Assembly: GCF_900168065.1 (NCBI RefSeq)
Contig: NZ_FUZZ01000001.1
Location: forward strand, 1,116,001-1,180,000
Direction of reading: 5' to 3'
DNA: 64,000 nt
From: Chitinophaga ginsengisegetis
Lineage (GTDB): Bacteria; Bacteroidota; Bacteroidia; Chitinophagales; Chitinophagaceae
The notes below the pieces were generated by a model, which was given only the letters and a program-made list of their open reading frames with translations, did no database searches and had not been told where the DNA came from. The first letter of the stretch is position 1; every line of letters begins with the position of its first letter. The position numbers and the translations under genes are program-made. This document shows, in pieces, positions 26,960 through 34,730 of the stretch.

Positions 26960-29710
26960 ATGTCAGCAAGAATCCTATTGCTGCTTACAGGTATGTTATG
27001 CCTGCATACAGCGTTTGCACAGGAAACCCGATACATCTATCTTTCAGGCACCGATAAAGACCACACCGTTAACTGGGACTTTCATTGCTCCGGCGGACAG
27101 CGCAGCGGCAAATGGACCACCATCCCCGTTCCTTCTAACTGGGAACAGCAGGGATTTGGCAGCTACAACTACGGCCATGATAAAGACAAAGCCCATGAAC
27201 AAGGACTATACCGCTACCGTTTTTCCGCACCGGACAACTGGCGCGAACGGCAGGTAAATATTGTTTTTGATGGCGTAATGACCGATGCTGAAGTAAAAAT
27301 AAACGGGCGCCTGGCCGGTGAAATACACCAGGGCGGCTTTTACCGGTTCAGATATGATATCAGTAAACTGTTGCGCAACGGCAGCAACCTCCTGGAAGTA
27401 AAGGTGAGCAAAATGTCGGCGAATGCAGGAGTGAACCGGGCAGAACGGAATGGCGATTTCTGGGTGCTGGGAGGCATTTACCGGCCTGTATTCCTGGAGG
27501 TAAAGCCATTGATCCATATTGATCGCGTAGCCATAAATGCTACCGCCAAAGGCCATTTCACGGTACAGGCTTTCACTACTCCTTTGCCGGAAGGATACTC
27601 CCTCTCCGCACAGGTAACAACCACAGCAGGTCAGCCGGTTCAAGAGGCGGTAACAGTGCCTGCCACAGCCCCCCACCCTGCCGCCTATACGTTGCAGCAA
27701 CAAATTAACCAGCCCGCTACCTGGAGTGCAGAGTTCCCGCACCGTTACCTCGCAGTAGTAGAGATTAAGAAAGATAACCGGACCATACACCGCATCACCC
27801 AACCCTTTGGCTTCAGGACCATTGAAATAAGACCACGGGATGGCATATACGTAAATGATACCAAAGTAATCCTGAAGGGCGTAAACCGCCACAGCGCCTG
27901 GCCGGAAACAGGGCGCACACTCAGTAAGGATATCAGCATACTGGATGTGAACCTTATGAAAGACATGAACATGAACGCCGTGCGGATGTCGCACTACCCG
28001 CCGGATGATCACTTTCTGGATGTATGCGATTCACTGGGTTTGTTTGTACTGGATGAACTCACCGGCTGGCAGGCTGCCTACGATACAGTGGTGGGACGCA
28101 AACTCGTAAAGGAACTGGTGGAACGCGATGTTAACCATCCTTCCGTTATTGCGTGGGACAATGGCAATGAAGGCGGGTTTAACCGGGCACTGGATGGTGA
28201 CTACCACCTGTATGATCCGCAGCTGCGCCCCGTGCTGCATCCCTGGGAAAGATACAATGGTGTGGATACCAAACATTATCCCAACTTCAACTACCTTGTT
28301 AACTCCAGTCTGTACGACCAGGACATTTACCTGCCTACCGAATTTATGCATGGCCTGTACGATGGCGGCATGGGCGCCGGCCTGGCCGATTTCTGGGACC
28401 GTATGTTACAGCATCCCCGCTGCGCCGGCGGATTCCTGTGGGCATTCAGCGACGAAGGACTGGTACGTACCGATAAAAACGGCATCATTGACACCGACGG
28501 CAACCACGCCCCCGACGGCATAGTAGGCCCCCACCGTGAAAAGGAAGGCAGCTTCTATACGATCCGGCAGTTATGGTCGCCGGTACATATATCCCTGCCC
28601 GTTATAACGGCAGCATTCGATGGCCGCATACCGGTGGAAAACCGTTACGACTATACGTCATTGTCCGGGTGCCGGTTCAGGTGGCAGCTGCTGCGTTTTA
28701 CATCTCCCGGAAAAAACAACACAACAGACACCATTGCCACAGGCTCCATTGCGGCGCCTGACCTGGCGCCCCATACCAAAGGCTTTCTGCAACTGTCGCT
28801 TCCAAACGGCTGGCAGGATGCTGATGCGTTGTATGTGAGTGTACAGGATAGTTACGGACGCAGCATCCTCACCCGGAGCTGGCCTTTACAGGCGCCTTCC
28901 CGCATTGTGCGGCAGTTCCCGGGCGTTAGCGGCAGCCTCGATATTGTGACTGACCACGATACCCTTTCTGTGAATAACGGTACCGGCACTTATTATTTCA
29001 GTCGTACTACCGGTCAGCTGTTGCAGATCATTACCCCCAAAGGCAGCATTTCATTAAGCGGAGGCCCCGTACTGGCGGGCGTTTCGCAGGAACTAAAAGA
29101 GTTCAGGTCCGGTACTGATTCCAGTGGTTATTTTATCATCGCCCGTTATGAAGGCAATGGCTTCCTCCAGGTAAAGTGGACTTTCAAACCAGGCATCCCG
29201 GCGCAACTGGACTACAGCTACAGCATCAAAGGCGCCACGCCTTTCAGCGGCATTACGTTCCGGTATCCGGAGGAAAAGGTAACGGGGCTGTCGTGGACAG
29301 GTGAAGGACCATACCGGGTATGGAAAAACAGGCTGCAGGGACAGCTGTTCGGCAGCTGGTATAAAGCCTATAACAACACGGTGACGGGGGAAAGCTGGGA
29401 GTATCCCGAATTTAAAGGCTATCATGCCAATGTGTACCAGGCCACCTTTCATACAAAGGAGCAGCCATTTACCTTTTATACCGGTAACGAGGGTACGTTT
29501 TTACAGGTGTTTCACCCGCAGGCGCCAAAGGGAGCCGCCAACAACAATACGGCGCCGGCCTTTCCGGAAGGGGATATCGGTTTCCTGAGCGCTATTGCGC
29601 CGATAGGTACCAAATTCCAGGATGCCGCACAGATGGGGCCTGAAAGCCAGGATAATATGATGCTGAACTATACGCCGGTGAAAGGCACGCTCTGGATCGG
29701 CTTACCGTAG
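26960..29710 (+). CDS. GH2 family glycoside hydrolase, beta-galactosidase type
   Basis: Exported 916-residue retaining beta-glycosidase. A signal peptide (about 1-20, TAFAQ) precedes a sugar-binding jelly roll (about 30-195, VPSNWEQQGFGSYNYG), an immunoglobulin-like domain (about 200-290), a TIM barrel (about 295-600) and a long C-terminal beta region as in LacZ-type enzymes. The acid/base is E404 in WDNGNEGG; the nucleophile is probably E461 in LPTEFMHG. The motif GVNRHSAWPETGR matches GH2 beta-galactosidases, but GH2 covers several beta-glycosidase activities, so the substrate is open. The 3' end overlaps the convergent NUDIX regulator by nine bases. Confidence 0.9.
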   Translation: MSARILLLLTGMLCLHTAFAQETRYIYLSGTDKDHTVNWDFHCSGGQRSGKWTTIPVPSNWEQQGFGSYNYGHDKDKAHEQGLYRYRFSAPDNWRERQVNIVFDGVMTDAEVKINGRLAGEIHQGGFYRFRYDISKLLRNGSNLLEVKVSKMSANAGVNRAERNGDFWVLGGIYRPVFLEVKPLIHIDRVAINATAKGHFTVQAFTTPLPEGYSLSAQVTTTAGQPVQEAVTVPATAPHPAAYTLQQQINQPATWSAEFPHRYLAVVEIKKDNRTIHRITQPFGFRTIEIRPRDGIYVNDTKVILKGVNRHSAWPETGRTLSKDISILDVNLMKDMNMNAVRMSHYPPDDHFLDVCDSLGLFVLDELTGWQAAYDTVVGRKLVKELVERDVNHPSVIAWDNGNEGGFNRALDGDYHLYDPQLRPVLHPWERYNGVDTKHYPNFNYLVNSSLYDQDIYLPTEFMHGLYDGGMGAGLADFWDRMLQHPRCAGGFLWAFSDEGLVRTDKNGIIDTDGNHAPDGIVGPHREKEGSFYTIRQLWSPVHISLPVITAAFDGRIPVENRYDYTSLSGCRFRWQLLRFTSPGKNNTTDTIATGSIAAPDLAPHTKGFLQLSLPNGWQDADALYVSVQDSYGRSILTRSWPLQAPSRIVRQFPGVSGSLDIVTDHDTLSVNNGTGTYYFSRTTGQLLQIITPKGSISLSGGPVLAGVSQELKEFRSGTDSSGYFIIARYEGNGFLQVKWTFKPGIPAQLDYSYSIKGATPFSGITFRYPEEKVTGLSWTGEGPYRVWKNRLQGQLFGSWYKAYNNTVTGESWEYPEFKGYHANVYQATFHTKEQPFTFYTGNEGTFLQVFHPQAPKGAANNNTAPAFPEGDIGFLSAIAPIGTKFQDAAQMGPESQDNMMLNYTPVKGTLWIGLP

Positions 29711-30406
29711 GTTTCCGGGGTCCGTTACAAAATTCAGGAAGGCATTGAACTTGGCGTTGTACTTACGTTTGTCCAGCTTGAAGTAAAAGGCGCCACGCTT
29801 CGAGCTGAGCCTGTCTTTATCCTTTTGTTTGATCAGCAGGCCGGTAGACAATACCTTGCGGCTGAAGTTACGTTTATCGAAAGTAACATCGTACACCGCT
29901 TCATACAGCAACTGTAGCTGGGGAATAGTAAACTTCAGCGGCAGCAGTTCAAAAAGGATGGGGTGTATGGCAGCTTTGTAGCGAAGCTTCTCCTGGGCCA
30001 TCTTCACCATTTCGGTATGGTCGAAGATGAGATCCGGCAGCTTATCAAGCGAAATCCATTCCGCGTGGTACTCGTCGTTGATCTGCAGTTTGTATTGATT
30101 GATATCGATGAGGGCAAAGTAGGTGATAGAAACGGTGCGTTCCACCGGGTCGCGGGCCGGTTCGCCGAAGGCAAACAGCTGCTCCATGTATACCCCTTCC
30201 AGGCCTGTGAGTTTATTCAAAATCCTTGCAGCAGCGGCTTCAAAGCTTTCGTCTGCCTGTACAAATCCGCCCATCAGGCTCCATTTATTCTTCTGCGGTT
30301 CAAATCCGCGCTTGATCAGCAGCAGCTTTAATTCTTCTCCATCAAAACCAAAAATGATGCAATCGACTGCCACCAGCATTCTTGATTGCCCTGAATAACG
30401 TGTCAT
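29702..30406 (-). CDS. NUDIX-fold transcriptional regulator, NrtR/AraR type
   Basis: Cytoplasmic 234-residue protein with an N-terminal NUDIX fold (about 1-145) and a C-terminal winged-helix domain (about 155-234, FTIPQLQLLYEAVYDVTFDKRNFSRK). In the NUDIX box the region GFVQADESFE...ARILNKLTGL keeps Gly and Arg, but all three glutamates of REUXEE are replaced (by I, K and L), so hydrolysis is unlikely and ligand sensing likely. In Bacteroidota this architecture includes AraR-like sugar-responsive repressors as well as NrtR. Its neighbours are a GH2 gene and a HAD phosphatase, so a sugar or sugar-phosphate effector is a fair guess. A 12-base palindrome lies just upstream. Confidence 0.85.
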   Translation of the reverse strand: MTRYSGQSRMLVAVDCIIFGFDGEELKLLLIKRGFEPQKNKWSLMGGFVQADESFEAAAARILNKLTGLEGVYMEQLFAFGEPARDPVERTVSITYFALIDINQYKLQINDEYHAEWISLDKLPDLIFDHTEMVKMAQEKLRYKAAIHPILFELLPLKFTIPQLQLLYEAVYDVTFDKRNFSRKVLSTGLLIKQKDKDRLSSKRGAFYFKLDKRKYNAKFNAFLNFVTDPGNLR

Positions 30407-30464
30407 AGCAGCAATTATTTATATAACCCGGCAATTTATGGTTCCCTGCTGACATTAGGAAATT

Positions 30465-30476
30465 ATATTGCAATAT
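30465..30476. promoter_or_regulatory. Perfect 12-base palindrome upstream of the NUDIX regulator
   Basis: ATATTGCAATAT is a perfect palindrome in the 77-base gap between the HAD gene and the regulator gene. Its place suits an autoregulatory operator, but this has no support beyond position and symmetry. Confidence 0.35.
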
Positions 30477-30483
30477 TCCTTGT

Positions 30484-31146
30484 TTATACAAACAGCTGTT
30501 GCAACACCGGATCGGTGTAATCAGCCACAAATGCCCGGATATTATTGTAAGCGGCGAACTCTTCGCGTGTATGCATGGTAGTTAACACAATTGCCTCCAT
30601 ACCGGCATTCAAAGCGGCTTCCACACCTTTGGGAGCATCTTCAAATACGATACACCTGGCCGGCGACACACCTAATAACTGCGCACATTTCAGGAATACT
30701 TCCGGGTCTGGCTTGCTGGTGGTTACGTCATCAGCGCTAACAATCGCCTTCAGGTAGTGGCGGAGGTGCAGGTTGTCGAGCACATAATTAATGTTGAAAG
30801 TATTGGCAGCAGAGCCTATTGCCATCGGGATATCAGCGGCAGCGGCTTTTTCCAGGAAGGCCGGAAGTCCTGCTATCAGCTCCAGGTGGGGCCTGAAAGC
30901 CTCCTGGTATAGTACTTCTTTTTCATGGGCTATTTCTTCCATCTGCTGCGCCGTAAAATGATCTTTCCCGAAAACACGCACCAGCAGTTCTTCATTTTTG
31001 CCATACATATGGCTTCTTACAATTTCCCGGGGAAGATTGGCGCCCAGCTTGTTCAACATGTTGTACCAGCCTTCCAGGTGATACTCCATATCGTTGATCA
31101 TAGTACCGTTCAGGTCAAACAGAAATGCTTTTTGCTGCTGGGTCAT
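30484..31146 (-). CDS. HAD-superfamily phosphatase, beta-phosphoglucomutase-like, motif I DLNGT
   Basis: Cytoplasmic 220-residue HAD protein with an alpha-helical cap. Motif I reads FDLNGTMIND: the nucleophile D11 is present, but the second aspartate, the usual acid/base, is N13. Other parts are normal: cap with MYGKNEEL, motif II GSAAN, motif III lysine in TSKPDPEVFLKC, and motif IV FEDAPKGVEAALNAGM. Sequence features are closest to beta-phosphoglucomutase/sugar-phosphate phosphatases. The ATG chosen follows a promoter; a longer frame upstream would run through that promoter. It is followed by the NUDIX regulator on the same strand, possibly as an operon. Confidence 0.82.
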   Translation of the reverse strand: MTQQQKAFLFDLNGTMINDMEYHLEGWYNMLNKLGANLPREIVRSHMYGKNEELLVRVFGKDHFTAQQMEEIAHEKEVLYQEAFRPHLELIAGLPAFLEKAAAADIPMAIGSAANTFNINYVLDNLHLRHYLKAIVSADDVTTSKPDPEVFLKCAQLLGVSPARCIVFEDAPKGVEAALNAGMEAIVLTTMHTREEFAAYNNIRAFVADYTDPVLQQLFV

Positions 31147-31167
31147 AATGCCTTTTTTTGTAAGGCG

Positions 31168-31200
31168 CAAAGATAAGCGAATTTTGTCTGACTCAGTCAA
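31168..31200 (-). promoter_or_regulatory. Promoter of the HAD gene with overlapping palindrome
   Basis: On the minus strand TATCTTTG (31175-31168) matches TAnnTTTG, and TTG (31200-31198) lies 22 bases upstream, slightly longer than ideal. The -33 region carries the perfect palindrome TGACTCAGTCA (31189-31199), a possible operator. Confidence 0.45.
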
Positions 31201-31240
31201 TCCATGCCTCTCTGCAGGTAGTTCGTTCAGGGGAATTACT

Positions 31241-31248
31241 TATATTTG
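31241..31248 (+). promoter_or_regulatory. Candidate -7 element TATATTTG for the GAF/PAS-like gene
   Basis: TATATTTG fits the -7 consensus on the plus strand in the divergent gap. No good -33 is visible, and the leader would be about 115 bases. Confidence 0.35.
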
Positions 31249-31367
31249 AAAAATGTGATCTTTCCGGCCAGTGGCTTTAAGGAGTATGTACCAACGGACT
31301 AGTCCGGCATCTCAGCATAACCCGTTTTTTCGTCAGCTATAGTTTATCATCTTTATTAATTCATACC

Positions 31368-32213
31368 GTGAGTATCTGGGAGCGTAAAGCTTTAAATTTT
31401 ATCAATCAAACCGGCAGATGGGATAAGGATAAACACATCTCTTCCTTTCTCGCATTCAGTATTGCCCTGGTAAAAAGCCTGATGGAAGCGGATATTGCGC
31501 TGCAACTGGAGTTTGAGGATGAAGAAACGGCAAAGGTTAAATGCGCCTCTCCCCTTCACCTGAACGGCCTGGTGCTGAATCCTGCGCCCATCAAAAAACT
31601 ACTATATACAGAAGACTTTAAAACCATTTACTGGCGTGAGATCCCGCCGGCAAAAGAAAATGTATTTAAAGAAATACTACCTGCCTTGTCATCGGCCATT
31701 ATAATCCCGGTAGATACCAGTCCGAATAACAGCCTGCTTGTTCTTGGATGGAGTGAACCGGCTTCTTTTGAACCCGGCTTCCTGGAGTGTATTGAAACCA
31801 TCCGGTTACGATTGAAGGAGATACTCGTGCAATCCCAGCAGCAGATCTATTTTCAGCGGGTGGCTATCCGGTTTGCCGCCATCCTGCACACTATTCCGCA
31901 TGCGCTGGTGTTCATCAACAACGACGGGGTTTCCGGGTGGGTAAACCAGGAAGGCGCCAACCTGCTGGGGCTATCAGGACCCGGAGAGCAGCTGCCCGCA
32001 ATACTTTCAGATGCCATGACACAATTGCGGAACAAAGCTCTGAATATAACAACCATTGAAAAAGCAGCTGTACCGCTGTTTTCTTCACCGGAAAATTCCA
32101 TCAGCAACTGGAGCTGGCAAATGGAAAACAAGCTACTCCTGGTATCCTGTTTACCCGTTACCACCCAACAGATCTGCGGAAGATTATGGATTTTTGAAAA
32201 CGGTGATCAATAG
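31368..32213 (+). CDS. Sensory protein without output domain (GAF/PAS-like), GTG start
   Basis: A soluble 281-residue protein that begins with GTG; no ATG occurs upstream in frame before a stop. The N-terminal part (about 10-150) has the alternating helices and strands of a GAF-like domain (HISSFLAFSIALVKSL, AIIIPVDTSPNNSLLVLGW). The C-terminal part (about 165-280) resembles a PAS domain (ILHTIPHALVFINNDGVSGWVNQEGANLLGL). There is no kinase, receiver or DNA-binding part. It ends convergently with, and overlaps by seven bases, the receiver-kinase gene of the adjacent signalling operon, so it may be an accessory sensor of that system. The domain assignment is by pattern only. Confidence 0.55.
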   Translation: MSIWERKALNFINQTGRWDKDKHISSFLAFSIALVKSLMEADIALQLEFEDEETAKVKCASPLHLNGLVLNPAPIKKLLYTEDFKTIYWREIPPAKENVFKEILPALSSAIIIPVDTSPNNSLLVLGWSEPASFEPGFLECIETIRLRLKEILVQSQQQIYFQRVAIRFAAILHTIPHALVFINNDGVSGWVNQEGANLLGLSGPGEQLPAILSDAMTQLRNKALNITTIEKAAVPLFSSPENSISNWSWQMENKLLLVSCLPVTTQQICGRLWIFENGDQ

Positions 32214-33313
32214 CGCTGACGCCAGAGGAAATAGAAAGTACTGCCTTCACCCGGCTGGGAGTCTACCCACACTTTACCACCCTGTTCTTCTACCAGCAGT
32301 TTAAATATATTAAGACCGATACCGGTTCCTTCACCTTTTCCGTCGTTGTCCAGCCGCTCAAACAGTTTGAAGATGCGATCGGTATCACGTTTGGCAACAC
32401 CCGGCCCATTGTCTTTTACATAGAACTCATAGAACTCGCCCTTGTCGGTTCCCCCGATGGTAATGATCCCATCTTTTTTGTCGTTATACTTGATGGCGTT
32501 GGAGATCAGGTTCTGGAATACCTGTTGCAATTTCAGTTTATTGGTATCCAGCTGCGGTAAGGTGCCCACGGTTTCAATATGAATATTGGCGGGAGGAAAC
32601 AGCAGCTTTGATAATTGTGTAACCAGTTCGTGTACGTTTACCTCTTCAATGGTTTGTTCCATATCACTTTGCCGGGTATAGTCCAGCATAGACGTAATCA
32701 TTTCCGTGAGGTGATTGGTGGCGCCCAATACTATTTTCATGTACTCACTCAGATCGGGAGCATTTTGGATACGTTCATCTTCATTGATAAGGGCCAGCAG
32801 GCCAATAGCCCCCGACAGCGGTGATTTCAGGTCGTGCGCCACTACATACATAAACCGCTCCAGCTGTTTATTTACCTTTTCCTTTTCGCTCATGGCTTCT
32901 TTCAGCTCATACTGGTAGCGGTATAGTTTTTCAAATACACTTACTTTTGCGCGGGTTACATTTACATCCAGTGGTTTCGACAGGTAGTCTACCGCACCTT
33001 CTTCAAAGCCCCGCATTACATATTGTTCCTCCTTATTTATGGCGGTTACAAAAATGATAGAAATATCTTTTGTTTTGGGATTTGTTTGTAAAAGACGGGC
33101 CACTTCATAACCGTCCATATCCGGCATTTGTACATCCAGCAGAATAAGGCCTATATCATCGTGCCGGAGTACCGTTTTTAATGCTTCATTACCCGAATCA
33201 GCTTTTAAGATCTCCCTGTTACTGGCTTCCAGCATATGTTCCAGGGATACGAGGTTTTCTGCTTTATCATCTACCAGCAGTATGGTGAATGTTTTTGTTT
33301 TTCGCTGCTTCAT
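32207..33313 (-). CDS. Receiver - histidine kinase hybrid without membrane segment
   Basis: Cytoplasmic 368-residue signalling protein: N-terminal receiver (about 8-125; D60 in LILLDVQMPDMDGY, Lys in YLSKPLD), short coiled-coil linker, HisKA (H160 in VVAHDLKSPLSG) and HATPase (about 255-368; FQNLISNAIKYND, VKDNGPGV, GTGIGLNIFK). The receiver comes first, so an upstream kinase probably feeds phosphate into it, which then sets its kinase activity. It is the last gene of a four-gene operon; its ATG overlaps the CheB stop as ATGA, so translation is coupled. Confidence 0.92.
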   Translation of the reverse strand: MKQRKTKTFTILLVDDKAENLVSLEHMLEASNREILKADSGNEALKTVLRHDDIGLILLDVQMPDMDGYEVARLLQTNPKTKDISIIFVTAINKEEQYVMRGFEEGAVDYLSKPLDVNVTRAKVSVFEKLYRYQYELKEAMSEKEKVNKQLERFMYVVAHDLKSPLSGAIGLLALINEDERIQNAPDLSEYMKIVLGATNHLTEMITSMLDYTRQSDMEQTIEEVNVHELVTQLSKLLFPPANIHIETVGTLPQLDTNKLKLQQVFQNLISNAIKYNDKKDGIITIGGTDKGEFYEFYVKDNGPGVAKRDTDRIFKLFERLDNDGKGEGTGIGLNIFKLLVEEQGGKVWVDSQPGEGSTFYFLWRQRY

Positions 33314-33897
33314 TTCTCGGTGTTTATTTTCGTGCTAATATTTCTCAAGTAACGGATCATATCATTCACCGTCATGGTTTGAATGCCGGAGCAAAGATCC
33401 AGGGCTGCCTGGGGCATCGTGCTAAACCCGGCGGTTCGCGGGTCCTGAACAATTGCTGCACCACCAGACGCGGCTATATGACAAAGCCCCGCTGCGCCGT
33501 CTTTATTGGCGCCGCTTAACAGTATTCCCACGGCCGCACTGCCAAAAGCGCTGGCTGCGCTCTCAAAGCTCATATCTATAGCAGGCCGGCTGAAATTCAC
33601 CAGTTCAGAATAATCCAGGGAAATGGTGCCATCGGCCTCTATCAGCAAATGATAATTTTGCGGGGCCAGGTAAATATGCCCCGGCAATAATAGCTCTTTA
33701 TCGTCCGGCTCTGTAATTTTTTGTCTCACGGATAATAAAGTACCCAATTCGCTCTGCACATTTTTCAAACGGTGGATTACAATTACCACCGGCATAGGAA
33801 ATATTGCCGGCAGCTCACTGATCAATTTGGTGAGCACGGTCATACTGCCGGCAGAACCGCCAATAACAAGGATCCTGTATGAATGGGAGGCTGCCAG
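33310..33897 (-). CDS. cheB: CheB-type methylesterase domain protein, no receiver, start unclear
   Basis: Stand-alone CheB catalytic domain, about 195 residues. The triad is visible: Ser in LVIGGSAGSM, His in VIVIHRLKN, Asp in LLSGANKDGAAG. The first ATG in frame (complement of 33841-33843) would remove the serine motif, so translation must begin earlier. Yet no ATG, GTG or TTG exists between that point and the upstream in-frame stop (complement of 33937-33939). I place the start at a CTG complementary to 33895-33897, seven bases from the cheR stop; this is a judgement. CheR and CheB outside a chemotaxis cluster usually methylate a kinase or other sensor. Confidence 0.8.
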   Translation of the reverse strand: MAASHSYRILVIGGSAGSMTVLTKLISELPAIFPMPVVIVIHRLKNVQSELGTLLSVRQKITEPDDKELLLPGHIYLAPQNYHLLIEADGTISLDYSELVNFSRPAIDMSFESAASAFGSAAVGILLSGANKDGAAGLCHIAASGGAAIVQDPRTAGFSTMPQAALDLCSGIQTMTVNDMIRYLRNISTKINTEK

Positions 33898-33901
33898 CTT
33901 T

Positions 33902-34723
33902 TTACATTTTACGCCTGAAAATTTTATTTGCCTGGTTTACCGTCTCAAATTTTGCCCGTTCTTCATTATATAATAACGATTCTTTAATGCCCAATGCCAG
34001 ATAGCCCAGCGAAGTTAAGCTATCATAAAATAACTTCACTACCCGTGTCTGCAATGCCCTGTTAAAATAAATGAACACATTCCGGCAACAGATCAATTGA
34101 AATTCATTGAACACCTGGTCAGTTACCAGGTTGTGCTGAAAGAAAATAATATTGCGTCGCAGGGCCGGGTGGATGATAGCGTTATCATAGCGTGCCGTAT
34201 AGTAGTTGGAAAAGTCGTTGATCCCGCCGGACTGCATATAATTAGCGGTATACTCTTTCATGTCTTTGAGCGCAATGATCCCGCTTTCTGCTTTCTGCAG
34301 GTTGGTTTCATTCATATCTGTGGCATATATCCTGCAGCGGTCCAGCAAACCGGCTTCCTCCAGCAGGATTGCCATAGAATATACTTCCTCACCGGTAGCG
34401 CAGCCGGCATGCCATACTTTAATGATCGGGTAAGATGCCAGTCGCGGCAGCACCTGTTCTCTCAGCACCTTATAAAAAGAAGGGTCCCGGAACATTTCGG
34501 TTACATTCACCGTGATATACTGTACCATTTCCCGGAAAAAATGTTCTTCATTCAGCAGCCGGTGCTTCAGTTCAAAGATGCTGTTGATTCCCACGAAGCC
34601 GGTGAAGCGGCTGAACCGGCGTTTCAAAGAGGCTTCGGCGTAGTCTGTAAAGTCATACCCGTAGCGCTGTTGAATGATCTTCACCAGTTCTGTAAAATCT
34701 CCATGACTGATTTCCTCTACCAT
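33902..34723 (-). CDS. cheR: CheR-type protein-glutamate methyltransferase
   Basis: Cytoplasmic SAM-dependent methyltransferase of 273 residues. The N-terminal helical CheR domain (about 5-75) carries FTGFVGINSIFELK; the SAM-binding domain has VTEMFRDPSFY, VWHAGCATGEEVYSMAILL and IYATDMNE, and later the LICCRNVFIYFN motif. It methylates glutamates of a signalling partner, here probably the large hybrid kinase encoded seven bases upstream, and is opposed by the CheB domain encoded next. No methyl-accepting chemotaxis protein, CheA or CheW lies in the window, so the pair belongs to a non-chemotactic system. Confidence 0.93.
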   Translation of the reverse strand: MVEEISHGDFTELVKIIQQRYGYDFTDYAEASLKRRFSRFTGFVGINSIFELKHRLLNEEHFFREMVQYITVNVTEMFRDPSFYKVLREQVLPRLASYPIIKVWHAGCATGEEVYSMAILLEEAGLLDRCRIYATDMNETNLQKAESGIIALKDMKEYTANYMQSGGINDFSNYYTARYDNAIIHPALRRNIIFFQHNLVTDQVFNEFQLICCRNVFIYFNRALQTRVVKLFYDSLTSLGYLALGIKESLLYNEERAKFETVNQANKIFRRKM

Positions 34724-34730
34724 ACATTTT

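Noticed and set aside
31147-31200. N-terminal extension of the HAD protein
   Set aside because: It reads through the -33/-7 promoter boxes; the ATG at 31146 gives the canonical HAD start.
33844-33910. CheB as a pseudogene
   Set aside because: All catalytic motifs are intact and the frame is open through the serine motif; only the start codon is unclear.
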